Source: a bacterium Scap17
GTDB lineage: Bacteria > Pseudomonadota > Gammaproteobacteria > Pseudomonadales > Halomonadaceae
Assembly: GCA_013376735.1 (NCBI GenBank)
Contig: VINJ01000001.1
Span: forward strand, 3,286,001-3,350,000
DNA: 64,000 bases
Reading direction: 5' to 3'
A model generated the notes under the pieces. That model searched no databases, was not told the origin of the DNA, and saw only the letters and a program-made list of their open reading frames with translations. This document shows, piece by piece, positions 1 through 8,975 of the stretch. Made by a program: the position numbers and the translations under genes. Positions within the stretch are counted from its first letter, which is position 1. Each line of letters starts with the position of its first letter.

Positions 1-2918
1 TGGATGTTGATGCCCATCTCGCGGAAATGACGCTGCACGCTGACCCAAGCGCCCTTGGCGGTGATGCCCATGCCCTTGTGGTCGTAACCGTTGGCGCCAC
101 CGGAGGCGAAGGCATCGCCCAGCCAGAAGCCGTACTCGTTGGAGATGGCGTTGGCGATGTCGGAGAAGGTCGCGGTGCCCTTGTCGGCCGCGACGACCAT
201 GTAGGGGTCGTCTTCGTCGTAACGCACGACGGCCGTCGGGGCCACCACGTCACCGCCGGACAGGTTGTCGGTGATGTCGAGCAGTGCGCGGATGAAGATC
301 TGGTAGCAGGCGATACCTTCCTTCTGGATCACGTCGCGGTCGGTGGTTTCCGGCATGCGCTTGCAGACGAAACCGCCCTTGGCGCCGACCGGCACGATGA
401 CCGCGTTCTTGACCTGCTGTGCCTTGACCAGACCCAGCACCTCGGTGCGGAAATCCTCATGACGGTCAGACCAGCGCAGGCCACCACGTGCGACCTTGCC
501 GCCACGCAGGTGAACACCTTCGACACGCGGCGAGTAGACGAAGATCTCGAACATCGGGCGCGGCTTCGGCACGTCAGGAATGCTGCGCGTGTCGAGCTTG
601 AAGCTGATGTAGTCCTTGGCCTGGCCATCTTCTGCCGGCTGGAAGAAGTTGGTGCGCAGCGTCGCCATCATCAGGTCGACGTAGCGACGCAGCAGGCGGT
701 CGTCGTTCAGGCTGGAGACCTGATCGAGCAGACCATTGATGCGCTCGCGGCAGGCGTTGACGTCATCCTCGCCACCCTGACCCTGCGGGTCGAAGCGCAG
801 GTTGAACAACTGCACCAGCTCGCGGGTGATGTCCGGATGACTGCCCAGCGCATTGGCGATGTAGGCCTGGGAGAGACCGAAGCGGATCTGCTTCAGGTAA
901 CGCGCGTAGGCACGCAGCATCGCCACTTCACGCCAGTCCAGGCCAGAGCCGATGATCAGGCGGTTGAAGGCATCGGATTCGGCTTCGCCGGACCAGATCT
1001 TCTTGAAGGCTTCGATGAAGCTCTCGCGCACTTCGGAGAGCTCGACTGCGCCCTTGCCGTGATGCTCGAGATCGAAATCGTGCACCCAGCAGGAGGAATC
1101 GGTGCGGGTGATCTCGTAGGGGCGCTCACCGATGACACGCAGACCGAGGTTTTCCAGCACCGGCAGCACGTCAGAAAGCGGAATCGGCTGATGCTTGTGG
1201 AACAGCTTCAAGTTGACGCCGGAATTGTCGTCCTCGACCAGTCGATAGGTGCTCAGGCCGACGGCCTGGCCTTCGTCCAGCGCACGCAGATGGCCCACGT
1301 CATAGACGGCGGTGCGCGGCGAGAAGTCGTCACGGTAGCTGCCCGGGAAGGCATCACGGTAGCGAGTCATCAGCTCGTTGGCCTGCTCTTCACCGAAGCC
1401 TTCGACCATGGCGGCGTGCAGTTCGTCACGCCAGCTGCGGGCCAGCTGAGCGATCTTGTTCTCCAGCGCGCGCATGTCGTACTGGCCCGGTTCATCGCCC
1501 TTGAAGCGCAGGATGAACTGGATACGCGTCAGTACGGACTCGGACAGATACGGCGTGAAGTCACCGAAGGTGGCGTTCAGCTCTTCACACAGCAGATTCT
1601 GGATGCGCACACGCAGGTCGGTGGAATAGACATCGCGCGGCACGAACACCAGTACCGAGAAGAACTTGCCGAAGCGGTCTTCACGCACGATCAGACGCAC
1701 GCGACGACGCTCACGGATGTTGAGGATGCTGGTGGCGGTACGGGTCAGCTCGTCCGTGGAGATCTGGAAGAGGTCATCACGCGGATAGACTTCCAGAATC
1801 TGCAGCAGGTGCTTGCCATTGTGGCCCTTCGGGTTGACGCCGGCGGCTTCCATGACGTCCTGCACCTTGCGACGCAGAATCGGCACGTTGCGCGGGCTCT
1901 GGTTGTACACCGTGGAGGTGTAGAGCCCCAGGAAGCGGCGCTCGCCGATCACGCGGCCTTCTTCATCGAAGCGCTCGACGGTGATGTAGTCCGGGTAGGC
2001 CGGACGATGCACGCGGGCGTGGAAGGCGCTCTTGGCGAAGGACAGCAGCTCCGGGATCAGCACGTACTGATCGCTGTTGACGCTCTGCTGGTGACGCGAC
2101 TGCTCGTGATAGCGATCAAGATCCAGCTTGAGCACGCCAAGCTCGGAGCCTTCGACCTTGTTCAGCACGCGGGTGCCGTCTTCCTGCTCGTCGACGGTGT
2201 ACTCGTCATAGCCCAGGAAGGTGAAGTGGTCGTTGCCCATCCACTGCATGAAGTCGCAGGCTTCCTTATGGTCAGCCTCGGAGACAGTCGGCGGACGGTT
2301 GTCACGCAACTCCTGCAGCGCTTGGGCGCCCTGGCTGCGCATGGCGTCGAAGTCAGCGACGGCAACGCGCACTTCGGCCAGCACTTCACGCAGGCTGGTC
2401 TCGAGGTCTTCCAGTGTCTCGGCGTCGTTGTGACGATCGACCTCGATGTAGATCAGCGACTCGCGGTGCTGCGGGGCGTTCTCGGCACGTGGTGCCGTCA
2501 CGCGCTCCAGCTGGCCGGCGTCATCACGTGCGACGGCCAGCACGGCGTTGTGGATGGCGTGAACGGTGATGCCACGACGATTGAGCTCGATACGCACGGA
2601 ATCGACCAGGAATGGCATGTCCGGGTGCAGCACTTCGATGATGGTGTGCGTCGACTGCCAGCCATGCTTCTCGAAGTCCGGGTTGTAGGCGCGCACCTTG
2701 GGCGCCTCGAGGCTCTGCAGGAAGTGCCATACGGCCAGGGTGGAACCGTAGAGGTCATCCAGCTTGCGCTCGGCCATGTCCTCGAAGGAGGCCGTTGCGT
2801 GATAGTCGCGCGCAAACGCCGCGATCACGTCCACCTTGTCCTTGGGAAGTCGCTTGTCCAGCTGCTCTTCGAGCTGCGCAAGAAATTCCTGCTTGCCGTC
2901 CGTCGCCACGTGTAGCAT
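1..2918 (-). CDS. gdhB: NAD-specific glutamate dehydrogenase, large type (3' end outside window)
   Basis: This gene oxidatively deaminates glutamate to 2-oxoglutarate with NAD. It belongs to the roughly 1600-residue GDH-180 family; the first 972 codons are present and the rest lies beyond base 1. The start (MLHVATDGKQEF) is preceded by an AGGTG ribosome site. Family landmarks are visible: an N-terminal ACT-like regulatory part, the stretch around residues 815-830 with RWSDRHEDFRTEVLGL, and the PVGAKGGF loop near residue 844, which belongs to the catalytic dehydrogenase core. The gene stands alone, with 356 bases separating it from trmA on the same strand. The symbol follows pseudomonad usage. 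The complete opposite-strand reading frame over the same bases is a shadow of biased codon use. Confidence 0.95.
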   Translation of the reverse strand, partial: MLHVATDGKQEFLAQLEEQLDKRLPKDKVDVIAAFARDYHATASFEDMAERKLDDLYGSTLAVWHFLQSLEAPKVRAYNPDFEKHGWQSTHTIIEVLHPDMPFLVDSVRIELNRRGITVHAIHNAVLAVARDDAGQLERVTAPRAENAPQHRESLIYIEVDRHNDAETLEDLETSLREVLAEVRVAVADFDAMRSQGAQALQELRDNRPPTVSEADHKEACDFMQWMGNDHFTFLGYDEYTVDEQEDGTRVLNKVEGSELGVLKLDLDRYHEQSRHQQSVNSDQYVLIPELLSFAKSAFHARVHRPAYPDYITVERFDEEGRVIGERRFLGLYTSTVYNQSPRNVPILRRKVQDVMEAAGVNPKGHNGKHLLQILEVYPRDDLFQISTDELTRTATSILNIRERRRVRLIVREDRFGKFFSVLVFVPRDVYSTDLRVRIQNLLCEELNATFGDFTPYLSESVLTRIQFILRFKGDEPGQYDMRALENKIAQLARSWRDELHAAMVEGFGEEQANELMTRYRDAFPGSYRDDFSPRTAVYDVGHLRALDEGQAVGLSTYRLVEDDNSGVNLKLFHKHQPIPLSDVLPVLENLGLRVIGERPYEITRTDSSCWVHDFDLEHHGKGAVELSEVRESFIEAFKKIWSGEAESDAFNRLIIGSGLDWREVAMLRAYARYLKQIRFGLSQAYIANALGSHPDITRELVQLFNLRFDPQGQGGEDDVNACRERINGLLDQVSSLNDDRLLRRYVDLMMATLRTNFFQPAEDGQAKDYISFKLDTRSIPDVPKPRPMFEIFVYSPRVEGVHLRGGKVARGGLRWSDRHEDFRTEVLGLVKAQQVKNAVIVPVGAKGGFVCKRMPETTDRDVIQKEGIACYQIFIRALLDITDNLSGGDVVAPTAVVRYDEDDPYMVVAADKGTATFSDIANAISNEYGFWLGDAFASGGANGYDHKGMGITAKGAWVSVQRHFREMGINI

Positions 2919-3274
2919 CAATCACCTCGACTGACCTGATGGATGTATCAGGGAAAATAGTCATAGAGAGTCTGCGCCAACCAAAAGGCGTGGCCGCACA
3001 GACTCATGCAGTGCATCACAGACTAGCGCAGTCTGCGCCTCTGCCCCATGCCTGTTCCATATTGGTCATGCAGCATTACATCTGTGCATCGGGTATTGAC
3101 TTGGCGGTCCGCGCATGAAACGAAAGTCTAATTCGAGTGGCTGTCATGTGCGCAAAAAAGCCCCGTCATCCCCTACCTGACAGGTAGATGACGACGGGGC
3201 TCCGGTTTTTCAAACGATTGGCGCGATGCCTGACTCATACGGGCGTGACGACAGTTGCCGATTTGACGACGCGC
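2919..3274. other. Gene-free interval between gdhB and trmA
   Basis: These 356 bases carry the 5' region of the glutamate dehydrogenase gene and the 3' region of trmA. The only clear element is the hairpin at 3159-3202. No credible gene is seen. Confidence 0.6.
3155..3202 (-). terminator. Rho-independent terminator downstream of trmA
   Basis: AGCCCCGTC at 3159-3167 pairs with GACGGGGCT at 3193-3201, and an inner CTACC/GGTAG pair extends the stem. Read on the minus strand the hairpin is followed by a run of T (the A-run at 3154-3159). A T-run also follows on the plus strand (3206-3210), so it could act in both directions. Confidence 0.75.
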
Positions 3275-4405
3275 TTATCTGCGAACCAGATAGACACCGC
3301 ACTCGAGGTGGTCGGTATACGGGAACTGATCGAACAACGCGAAGCGCTCGATACGGTGCGTGCGACACAGCAACTCAAGGTTGTCGATCAGCGTCTGCGG
3401 GTTGCAGGAGATGTAGACGATACGCTCGTAGCGCGCGGTCTGCTCGCAGCTGTCGGCATCGAGGCCGGCACGCGGCGGATCGACCAGCACGGTGCGGAAG
3501 TCGTGGTTGTCGAGGTCCATCTCCGCGACGCGACGGCCCGCCTTCTCGCCCGCCAGCGCCAGCGAGAAGTCCTCGGCCGACATGCGTGCCACCTGGGCAT
3601 TGTCGATGCTATTGGCCGCCAGGTTGACCTGCGCCGAGGCCACGGAAGTGCGCGAGATCTCGGTGGCCAGCACGCGGCGGAAGTTCTCGGCCAGTGCGAT
3701 GGTGAAGTTGCCGTTGCCGCAGTAGAGCTCGACCAGATCGCCCTGCTCACGGCCTTCCGCCTGCGCCTTGTCAGGGTGGGTCACGTCACGCGCCCAGCTG
3801 AGCATCGAACGGCAGATCTCGGCATTGGGCTGGGTGAAGCTGTTCTCGACCTGCTGATAGACGTACTCGCGGCCATCGACCTCGAGACGCTCGAAGACGT
3901 GATCGCGGGTCAGCACGATATGCTGCTTGCGCGAACGCCCGATGATCATGATGTCGAGCTCTTCTTCCAGCGCGCGTGCTTCGGCTTCCCAGTCTTCGCC
4001 GAGCTTGCGATGGTAGATCAGCGTGACCAGTGCCTCGCCGCTCAGAGTGGTGAGGAACTCGCACTGGAACAGACGCTCGCGCAGCACCGGGCTTGCCTTG
4101 AGGCGCTCACGCAGCAGCGGCATCAGCTCATTGATGCGCTGGCTGGCGACCGGAAAGTCGTCCATGCGCACGACCGTCTTCTTCTTGTTGCCTTCGTCGT
4201 CGAACTCGACCTCGAACATCGCGTAGTAGAGGTCATCATCCTCGTGCCAGATACGGAACTCGCAACGCATGCGGTAATGGCTGGGCGGCGAGGGAAACAC
4301 CTCGAGTTCCGGCGCATCGAAGGCAGCGAAACGTGCGCGGGTCTGCTCGGCCTTCTCGGCGAGCTGCTGTTCATACTGACTGGGATCGACGACGGCGATG
4401 GCCAC
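3275..4405 (-). CDS. trmA: tRNA (uracil-5-)-methyltransferase TrmA
   Basis: The enzyme makes 5-methyluridine at position 54 of the tRNA T-loop using S-adenosylmethionine. The N-terminus aligns with TrmA from QYEQQLAEK onward; SHYRMRCEFRIWH is a family landmark. The SAM-binding motif ELYCGNGNFT lies mid-protein, and the catalytic cysteine sits in SCNP near residue 334 with the general-base glutamate near the C-terminus (LECGVYLVRR). I chose the GTG at 4405 because AGGAG lies 5 bases upstream (4411-4415) and the protein then matches the usual length (376 residues). An upstream ATG at 4471 would add 22 residues without family similarity. It is a single gene followed by its own terminator. Confidence 0.95.
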   Translation of the reverse strand: MAIAVVDPSQYEQQLAEKAEQTRARFAAFDAPELEVFPSPPSHYRMRCEFRIWHEDDDLYYAMFEVEFDDEGNKKKTVVRMDDFPVASQRINELMPLLRERLKASPVLRERLFQCEFLTTLSGEALVTLIYHRKLGEDWEAEARALEEELDIMIIGRSRKQHIVLTRDHVFERLEVDGREYVYQQVENSFTQPNAEICRSMLSWARDVTHPDKAQAEGREQGDLVELYCGNGNFTIALAENFRRVLATEISRTSVASAQVNLAANSIDNAQVARMSAEDFSLALAGEKAGRRVAEMDLDNHDFRTVLVDPPRAGLDADSCEQTARYERIVYISCNPQTLIDNLELLCRTHRIERFALFDQFPYTDHLECGVYLVRR

Positions 4406-4410
4406 ACTGA

Positions 4411-4415
4411 CTCCT
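4411..4415 (-). promoter_or_regulatory. Shine-Dalgarno deciding the trmA GTG start
   Basis: AGGAG on the minus strand, 5 bases before GTG at 4405-4403. It supports the GTG over the in-frame ATG at 4471. Confidence 0.7.
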
Positions 4416-4612
4416 GCCTGCGGGCATACCGCAGCACTGAAACGATGAGCAAAGGGACGCGGGGACGTCATGGTGAGCCATGCCGATCACGTCCATTCAA
4501 AGGTTGGGCGCGCTAGCCTACCATCGGCAGCGCGAAGCTCAAGCGCCAAATCGCGGGCCAAGGCGGGAGCAGGCAGGTGCAATAGGGCCGCGAGAGTCAG
4601 CGCCCCTGCGCT

Positions 4613-5539
4613 TCAGTCGTCGAACGCCAGTGCCTGCGGCGCGGCGAAACCCTGACTGGCCAGCGCCGTGGCCAGCCCCGGCTGCCGGGCATCCGTCGCC
4701 AGCGCCATGTGCTCACGTAGTGCTGGCTGAACCGCCTGAGCGGCTTGCTGATCAGCCGCTTGCGCCGCAGTGCCAAGCGCCAGCACCTCCGCCACGCGGC
4801 GGGCGATTGCCGCGCCGGAATCCACCAGCGCCACTCGAGACTCGCCCAGCACCTGTGAGATGTCGGCGCCAAGCAGTGGGAAATGCGTGCAGCCGAGAAT
4901 CACCACCTCCAGCGCCTCGACCGCCGCCAGATCAGCCAGACTGGCCGCCACCACCTCGGGGCGCGCCGGCTTGCCGCGCAGACGCCGCTCGGCCTCGGCG
5001 ACCAGCGGATCGGCCGCAACGCGAATCACCTGACAATCCGCCGCGAAATCGTGGATCAACTGCTCCGTATAGGCACGTCTTACCGTGGCGGAAGTCGCCA
5101 GCAACGCGAACACCGGCGGCTCGCACTTCTCACGACGTGCTGCACTCTGACGCGCACGTGCCAACGCCGCCGCCGGCTTGATGGCGGGCACGGTGCCGAT
5201 CACCGGAATCGACAGCGCTTCGCGCAACGCCACCAGCGCCAGGGTGCTGGCGGTATTGCAGGCCACTACCAGAGCACGCGCCCCGCTTGCCTCCACCGCC
5301 GCCACGCACACCTGCGCGATACGAGCCACCAGCCAGTCATCGGGCTTGGTGCCATAGGGCAAGGCGGCATTGTCACAGACATAGGCCAGTGGCAATGAGG
5401 GCCATTGGCGGCGGATCTCTGAGGCCACCGAGAGCCCTCCGACCCCCGAATCGAAGATCAGCACCGGGGCACCGGGGGATTCGGCCTGGACGTGGGACGG
5501 ACAATCGACGGAGCCGGAAGGGGCGGCGAAAGGCACCAT
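4613..5539 (-). CDS. murI: Glutamate racemase
   Basis: MurI interconverts L- and D-glutamate and supplies D-glutamate for peptidoglycan. The two-cysteine catalytic pair is present: C94 in VVACNTAS and C217 in ILGCTHFP. The substrate-binding FDSGVGG motif is at residues 29-35. The 308-residue product starts at ATG 5539; a longer frame would run back over the neighbouring AsnC-type gene and has no family similarity. The ribosome site is weak. The gene lies about 50 bases behind the doeX regulator on the same strand and may be co-transcribed with it, although its role is unrelated to ectoine use. Confidence 0.93.
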   Translation of the reverse strand: MVPFAAPSGSVDCPSHVQAESPGAPVLIFDSGVGGLSVASEIRRQWPSLPLAYVCDNAALPYGTKPDDWLVARIAQVCVAAVEASGARALVVACNTASTLALVALREALSIPVIGTVPAIKPAAALARARQSAARREKCEPPVFALLATSATVRRAYTEQLIHDFAADCQVIRVAADPLVAEAERRLRGKPARPEVVAASLADLAAVEALEVVILGCTHFPLLGADISQVLGESRVALVDSGAAIARRVAEVLALGTAAQAADQQAAQAVQPALREHMALATDARQPGLATALASQGFAAPQALAFDD

Positions 5540-5589
5540 GGTGAGAGTATCTCGTGCGGCATGAGAGGAAGAGCGACGGAGCTGGCGCG

Positions 5590-6093
5590 CTATTTTACCT
5601 GCTTGGTGACGATGTAGGTGAAATAGCGATCGATACCCAGTTCCGAGACCAGCCAGCGGTCGATCAACCGCTGGTAGGCATCGATGCTGGCCGTCTCCAG
5701 CCGCAGCAGATAATCCACGCCACCACCGACCGCCACGCACTCGATCACTTCATCCGCTTCACGCATCGCCCGCTCGAAGCGCTGGAAGCTGCCGGCATCA
5801 TGATGCTTGAGGTGGATCTCGACCCACACTGGCGTGCGCGGGGCGGCCGCCCGGGAAGCGCCCCCCTGCTGATCACTCAGGCGCTGCTGATTGATGATGG
5901 CGGCATAGCCCTCGATGATGCCCGCCTGCTCGAGGCGCTTGACGCGCTCCCAGCACGGGCTGACCGACAGGTTGATCTCCTCGGCCAGCCGCGACTTGGT
6001 GATGCGGCCATCGCGTTCGAGTATCGCCAGAATCTTGAGATCGAAGGCATCCAGTTTCGGCGCTGGCTGCGAGCGGGAGGGACTCGCGCTCAT
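5590..6093 (-). CDS. doeX: Lrp/AsnC-family regulator, probable ectoine catabolism regulator DoeX
   Basis: A 167-residue Lrp/AsnC protein with an N-terminal winged helix (residues about 14-60: LDAFDLKILAIL, then SPCWERVKRLEQAG) and a C-terminal RAM ligand-sensing domain (GGVDYLLRLE, then the YFTYIVTKQ end). Its ATG overlaps the doeB stop by four bases (ATGA), so translation is probably coupled. In Halomonas elongata the AsnC-type gene in this position, behind doeA and doeB, is DoeX, which regulates ectoine degradation; the assignment here is by context. A Q/G/A-rich insert near residues 72-85 separates the two domains and makes it slightly longer than typical AsnC proteins. Confidence 0.85.
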   Translation of the reverse strand: MSASPSRSQPAPKLDAFDLKILAILERDGRITKSRLAEEINLSVSPCWERVKRLEQAGIIEGYAAIINQQRLSDQQGGASRAAAPRTPVWVEIHLKHHDAGSFQRFERAMREADEVIECVAVGGGVDYLLRLETASIDAYQRLIDRWLVSELGIDRYFTYIVTKQVK

Positions 6094-7175
6094 GAGTCCT
6101 CTCGCGCCAGGTCGTCCACGACTTCCGCGATCACCGCCAGGGTGTCGCCCAGACTCACCTGGGCCGGGAAGCGCCGCGCCACCAGCACGCCATCACGCTC
6201 GGCGCGATATTCCACCGCCGCCTGACCGGCACGCCCCAGCGGATAGACCCGCGCCACGCATTGCCCCGCCGTGACCTGCTCGCCCAGTGCCACGCACAGC
6301 TCCAGCAGCCCTTCATGCTCACTCTGCACGTAACAGCTGGCATCCGGCATGTCGATCAACAGCGGCGCGTTCGCCTGGCTGGCACGCTGGCGCTCGATGT
6401 CCTGCTCCAGATCCGCGCGACTGCGCTCGCGCAGCACACCACTGAAGGCGAGGAAGTTGTCGACGCCACGGTCGGCGATCGCCTGACGCTCCGGCGTGGT
6501 GGAGCCGCCGCCGCCCAGCTCCGTGGTGACGAAGACCTTGCCCTGGCGCTCCACCGCAGTGTCGTAGAGCGCCTCGGCGTCCAGCTCGAACATCATCATC
6601 GCCGAGGGCGCCCCGAAGGCCAGCGCCCCGGCCAGGCTCTCGGCTTCCTGCAGACGACATTGCTCGACGCCCAGCGACTCCTCGAGATAGTCGAGACGGT
6701 GCGCAGCCGCGAACGGCAGGATATCCAAGGTGCGGCCGCCGGAATGCAGGTCCAGCGCATAGTCGCACTGCGGCACCAGCACCCGGGTGAAGTAGTCGGC
6801 GATCTGCTCGGTCGGGCCGCCGGTGGGGCTGCCGGGGAAGCTGCGGTTGAGGTTGCCGCCATCGAGTGGCGAACAACGCCGCCCGGCCTTGGCCGCCAGC
6901 GCATTCATGGTCGGCACGATGATGACGCGGCCTTGCACGTCCTCAGGCGTGAGGCGTGCCGCCAGCTTGTAGAGCGCGGTGATGCCTTCGTACTCGTCGC
7001 CATGATTGCCGCCGGTCAGCAATACCGTCGGCCCCTCACCATTGGCGATCACGCTGATCGGGGTCATCACCGCGCCCCACGCCGACTCGTCAGTCGAGAT
7101 CGGCAGCTTGAAGAAACCGTGCTGAACGCCATCGGCGAACAGATCGATGGTCAGACTGACGGGGGACTCTCGCAT
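6090..7175 (-). CDS. doeB: N-alpha-acetyl-L-2,4-diaminobutyrate deacetylase DoeB
   Basis: A 361-residue zinc deacylase of the AspA/AstE family. Metal ligands are visible as H58 and E61 (GGNHGDEYEG) and H144 (LDLHSGG). GGNLNRSFPG near residue 106 is the usual substrate-binding stretch. In the ectoine pathway DoeB removes acetate from N-acetyl-diaminobutyrate made by DoeA, giving 2,4-diaminobutyrate. The neighbours, an ectoine-hydrolase-like doeA 45 bases upstream and an overlapping doeX, decide this reading over a generic succinylglutamate desuccinylase. A GGAG ribosome site precedes ATG 7175. The later pathway genes doeC and doeD are not in the window. Confidence 0.92.
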   Translation of the reverse strand: MRESPVSLTIDLFADGVQHGFFKLPISTDESAWGAVMTPISVIANGEGPTVLLTGGNHGDEYEGITALYKLAARLTPEDVQGRVIIVPTMNALAAKAGRRCSPLDGGNLNRSFPGSPTGGPTEQIADYFTRVLVPQCDYALDLHSGGRTLDILPFAAAHRLDYLEESLGVEQCRLQEAESLAGALAFGAPSAMMMFELDAEALYDTAVERQGKVFVTTELGGGGSTTPERQAIADRGVDNFLAFSGVLRERSRADLEQDIERQRASQANAPLLIDMPDASCYVQSEHEGLLELCVALGEQVTAGQCVARVYPLGRAGQAAVEYRAERDGVLVARRFPAQVSLGDTLAVIAEVVDDLAREDS

Positions 7176-7220
7176 GACACCACTCCTTGTTATGGCGGGC
7201 TGCTGACACTTGTCGGCAGG

Positions 7221-8531
7221 CTATTTGACGAACAGCTGGCGCGGCACATCACACAGCGGCTCGGCACCGTTTTCCGTGATCAGGATCGACTCGGTGATCT
7301 CGAGCCCCCAGTCGTCCATCCACATGCCGGGCATGAAGTGGAAGGTCATGCCCGGTTCCAGCACGGTCTCGTCACTGGGGCGCAGACTCATGGTGCGCTC
7401 GCCCCAGTCCGGCGGATAGCTGATGCCGATGGGATAGCCGCAGCGTGCGCCGCCACGGTCGAAGCCATACTTGTCCATCGCCGCGCCCAGCGCCAGCGCG
7501 ATGTCACAGCAGCGATTGCCCGGCTTGGCGATGGCCAGACCACTCTCGATGCCTTCCAGCAAGGCAGACTCACCGCGCACGAAATCGCGCGGCGGACGGC
7601 CGAGAAACACGGTACGCGACAGCGGCGCGTGATAGCGCTTGTAGCAGCCGGCCAGCTCGAAGAAGGTGCCCTCACCCTCACGAAACGGTGTGTCATCCCA
7701 GGTCAGGTGCGGTGCGGCGGCATCACTGCCGGTGGGCAGCAGCGGCACGATGGCCGGATAGTCGCCACCGAGAATCTCACCCTCGGGGCCGATCACGCCC
7801 TCGACGCCGACCCGGTAGATCTCCGCGACCAGCGCACTCTTGGGCAAGCCCGGCTCGATCATCTCCAGAATGCGCGAATGCATGCGCTCGACGATGCGCC
7901 CAGCCACGCGCATATAGGCGATTTCCTGCTCGGACTTGATCGCGCGACACCAGTTGACCAGCGAGTTGGCATCCACCAGCCGTGCGTGGGGCAGCTCCTT
8001 GAGCAGCGCCAAGTGCGCCCGCGCCGAATAGTAATAGTTGTCGAGCTCGACCCCGACGACCCCATCGTGCCAGCCACGCTGCGGCAGGATGGACTGGGCG
8101 AGAAACTCCATCGGATGCATGTCCGGATTCTGCACGTAGTAATCCGGATACCACAGGATGTTGTCCTCGCCCATCCAGCAGGTACGCAGCGCGCCGTTGC
8201 CGTCCTGACGACGCCCATACCAGACCGGCTCGCCGGAAAGCCCCAGCAGCACGCATTGGTGCACATAGAAGGACCAGCCGTCGTAGCCGGTCAGCCACGC
8301 CATGTTGGAGGGATCGGAAATCACCATCACATCGATACCGGCGCGCGCCATGGCCTCACGCACCCGCTGGATGCGCGCGCGATACTCGCCGATGGTGAAG
8401 GCCTGACGGCCAGCGGACAGCGCGCGTGGCGTCCAGTCACTCTCGGTGGCCGGTGCCTCGCTGCTGGGCAAGGTGGCCAGGCCAGCAAAGGCTGGCTGGG
8501 GCGCACCAGTATGGGGCGGGAATTGACTCAT
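7221..8531 (-). CDS. doeA: Ectoine hydrolase DoeA
   Basis: DoeA opens the ectoine ring to N-acetyl-diaminobutyrate. The 436-residue protein has a creatinase/prolidase (M24, pita-bread) fold: an N-terminal domain with SDPSNMAWLTGYDGWSFY and a C-terminal domain with EGTFFELAGCYKRYHAPLSRT and GMTFHFMPGMW. ATG 8531 is chosen because AGGAG lies six bases upstream and the longer frame to 8744 adds residues unlike the family. It heads the doeA-doeB-doeX unit. The 444-base region before it is shared with a divergent dehydrogenase gene. Confidence 0.93.
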   Translation of the reverse strand: MSQFPPHTGAPQPAFAGLATLPSSEAPATESDWTPRALSAGRQAFTIGEYRARIQRVREAMARAGIDVMVISDPSNMAWLTGYDGWSFYVHQCVLLGLSGEPVWYGRRQDGNGALRTCWMGEDNILWYPDYYVQNPDMHPMEFLAQSILPQRGWHDGVVGVELDNYYYSARAHLALLKELPHARLVDANSLVNWCRAIKSEQEIAYMRVAGRIVERMHSRILEMIEPGLPKSALVAEIYRVGVEGVIGPEGEILGGDYPAIVPLLPTGSDAAAPHLTWDDTPFREGEGTFFELAGCYKRYHAPLSRTVFLGRPPRDFVRGESALLEGIESGLAIAKPGNRCCDIALALGAAMDKYGFDRGGARCGYPIGISYPPDWGERTMSLRPSDETVLEPGMTFHFMPGMWMDDWGLEITESILITENGAEPLCDVPRQLFVK

Positions 8532-8975
8532 GCAGCGCTCCTTTTCGATCAGGCCTTGAGGCAAGCAGCACGTTGGGGCGGAGCCAGTGGCCATACGCAG
8601 GGCCAGGCAGCGGGTGACCGACCTGCCAGCCGCACCGGGCTGACAATGGCTGCCTGCGCCGCGAGCGAACGATGCGCCCCGCGGGTCGGCAGGGTCGGCG
8701 TACATGCGTACATCCGAATTCCCCTCTGGATTCGAGTCTGTCACTCTGCCAACAACGGGTCAAAGGACGACTCTGGCACTGTCGCCCTTCGCTTGTGCCC
8801 TTGCAAGGCCTGCGCCATTGCCGCCCGCGAGCAGGCCATGCTCTCGCGGCAGCCGCGCATGGCGAGGTGACAACACCAGACCCTTTGAATAGAGCCACGA
8901 ACAGCGCCTGCGTACAGACCAGGACAGTTCAGCAATCCAGCCCCGCCACCCAGCGTCCCTGAAGAGGAGAACAGC
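8532..8975. other. Divergent intergenic region doeA / 2-hydroxyacid dehydrogenase
   Basis: No gene is seen in these 444 bases. An imperfect dyad, CGAATTCC at 8715-8722 and GGATTCG at 8728-8734, is the best candidate operator for the ectoine genes. This is a weak suggestion only. Confidence 0.4.

Noticed and set aside
27-2915. A 962-codon plus-strand open frame
   Set aside because: It lies exactly antisense to NAD-glutamate dehydrogenase, whose minus-strand protein matches its family throughout. The plus-strand product has no recognisable domains and reflects high G+C third positions.
6261-8870. An 869-codon plus-strand open frame over doeB and doeA
   Set aside because: Antisense shadow of two well-supported enzymes; composition rich in His, Gln and Arg as in other shadows.
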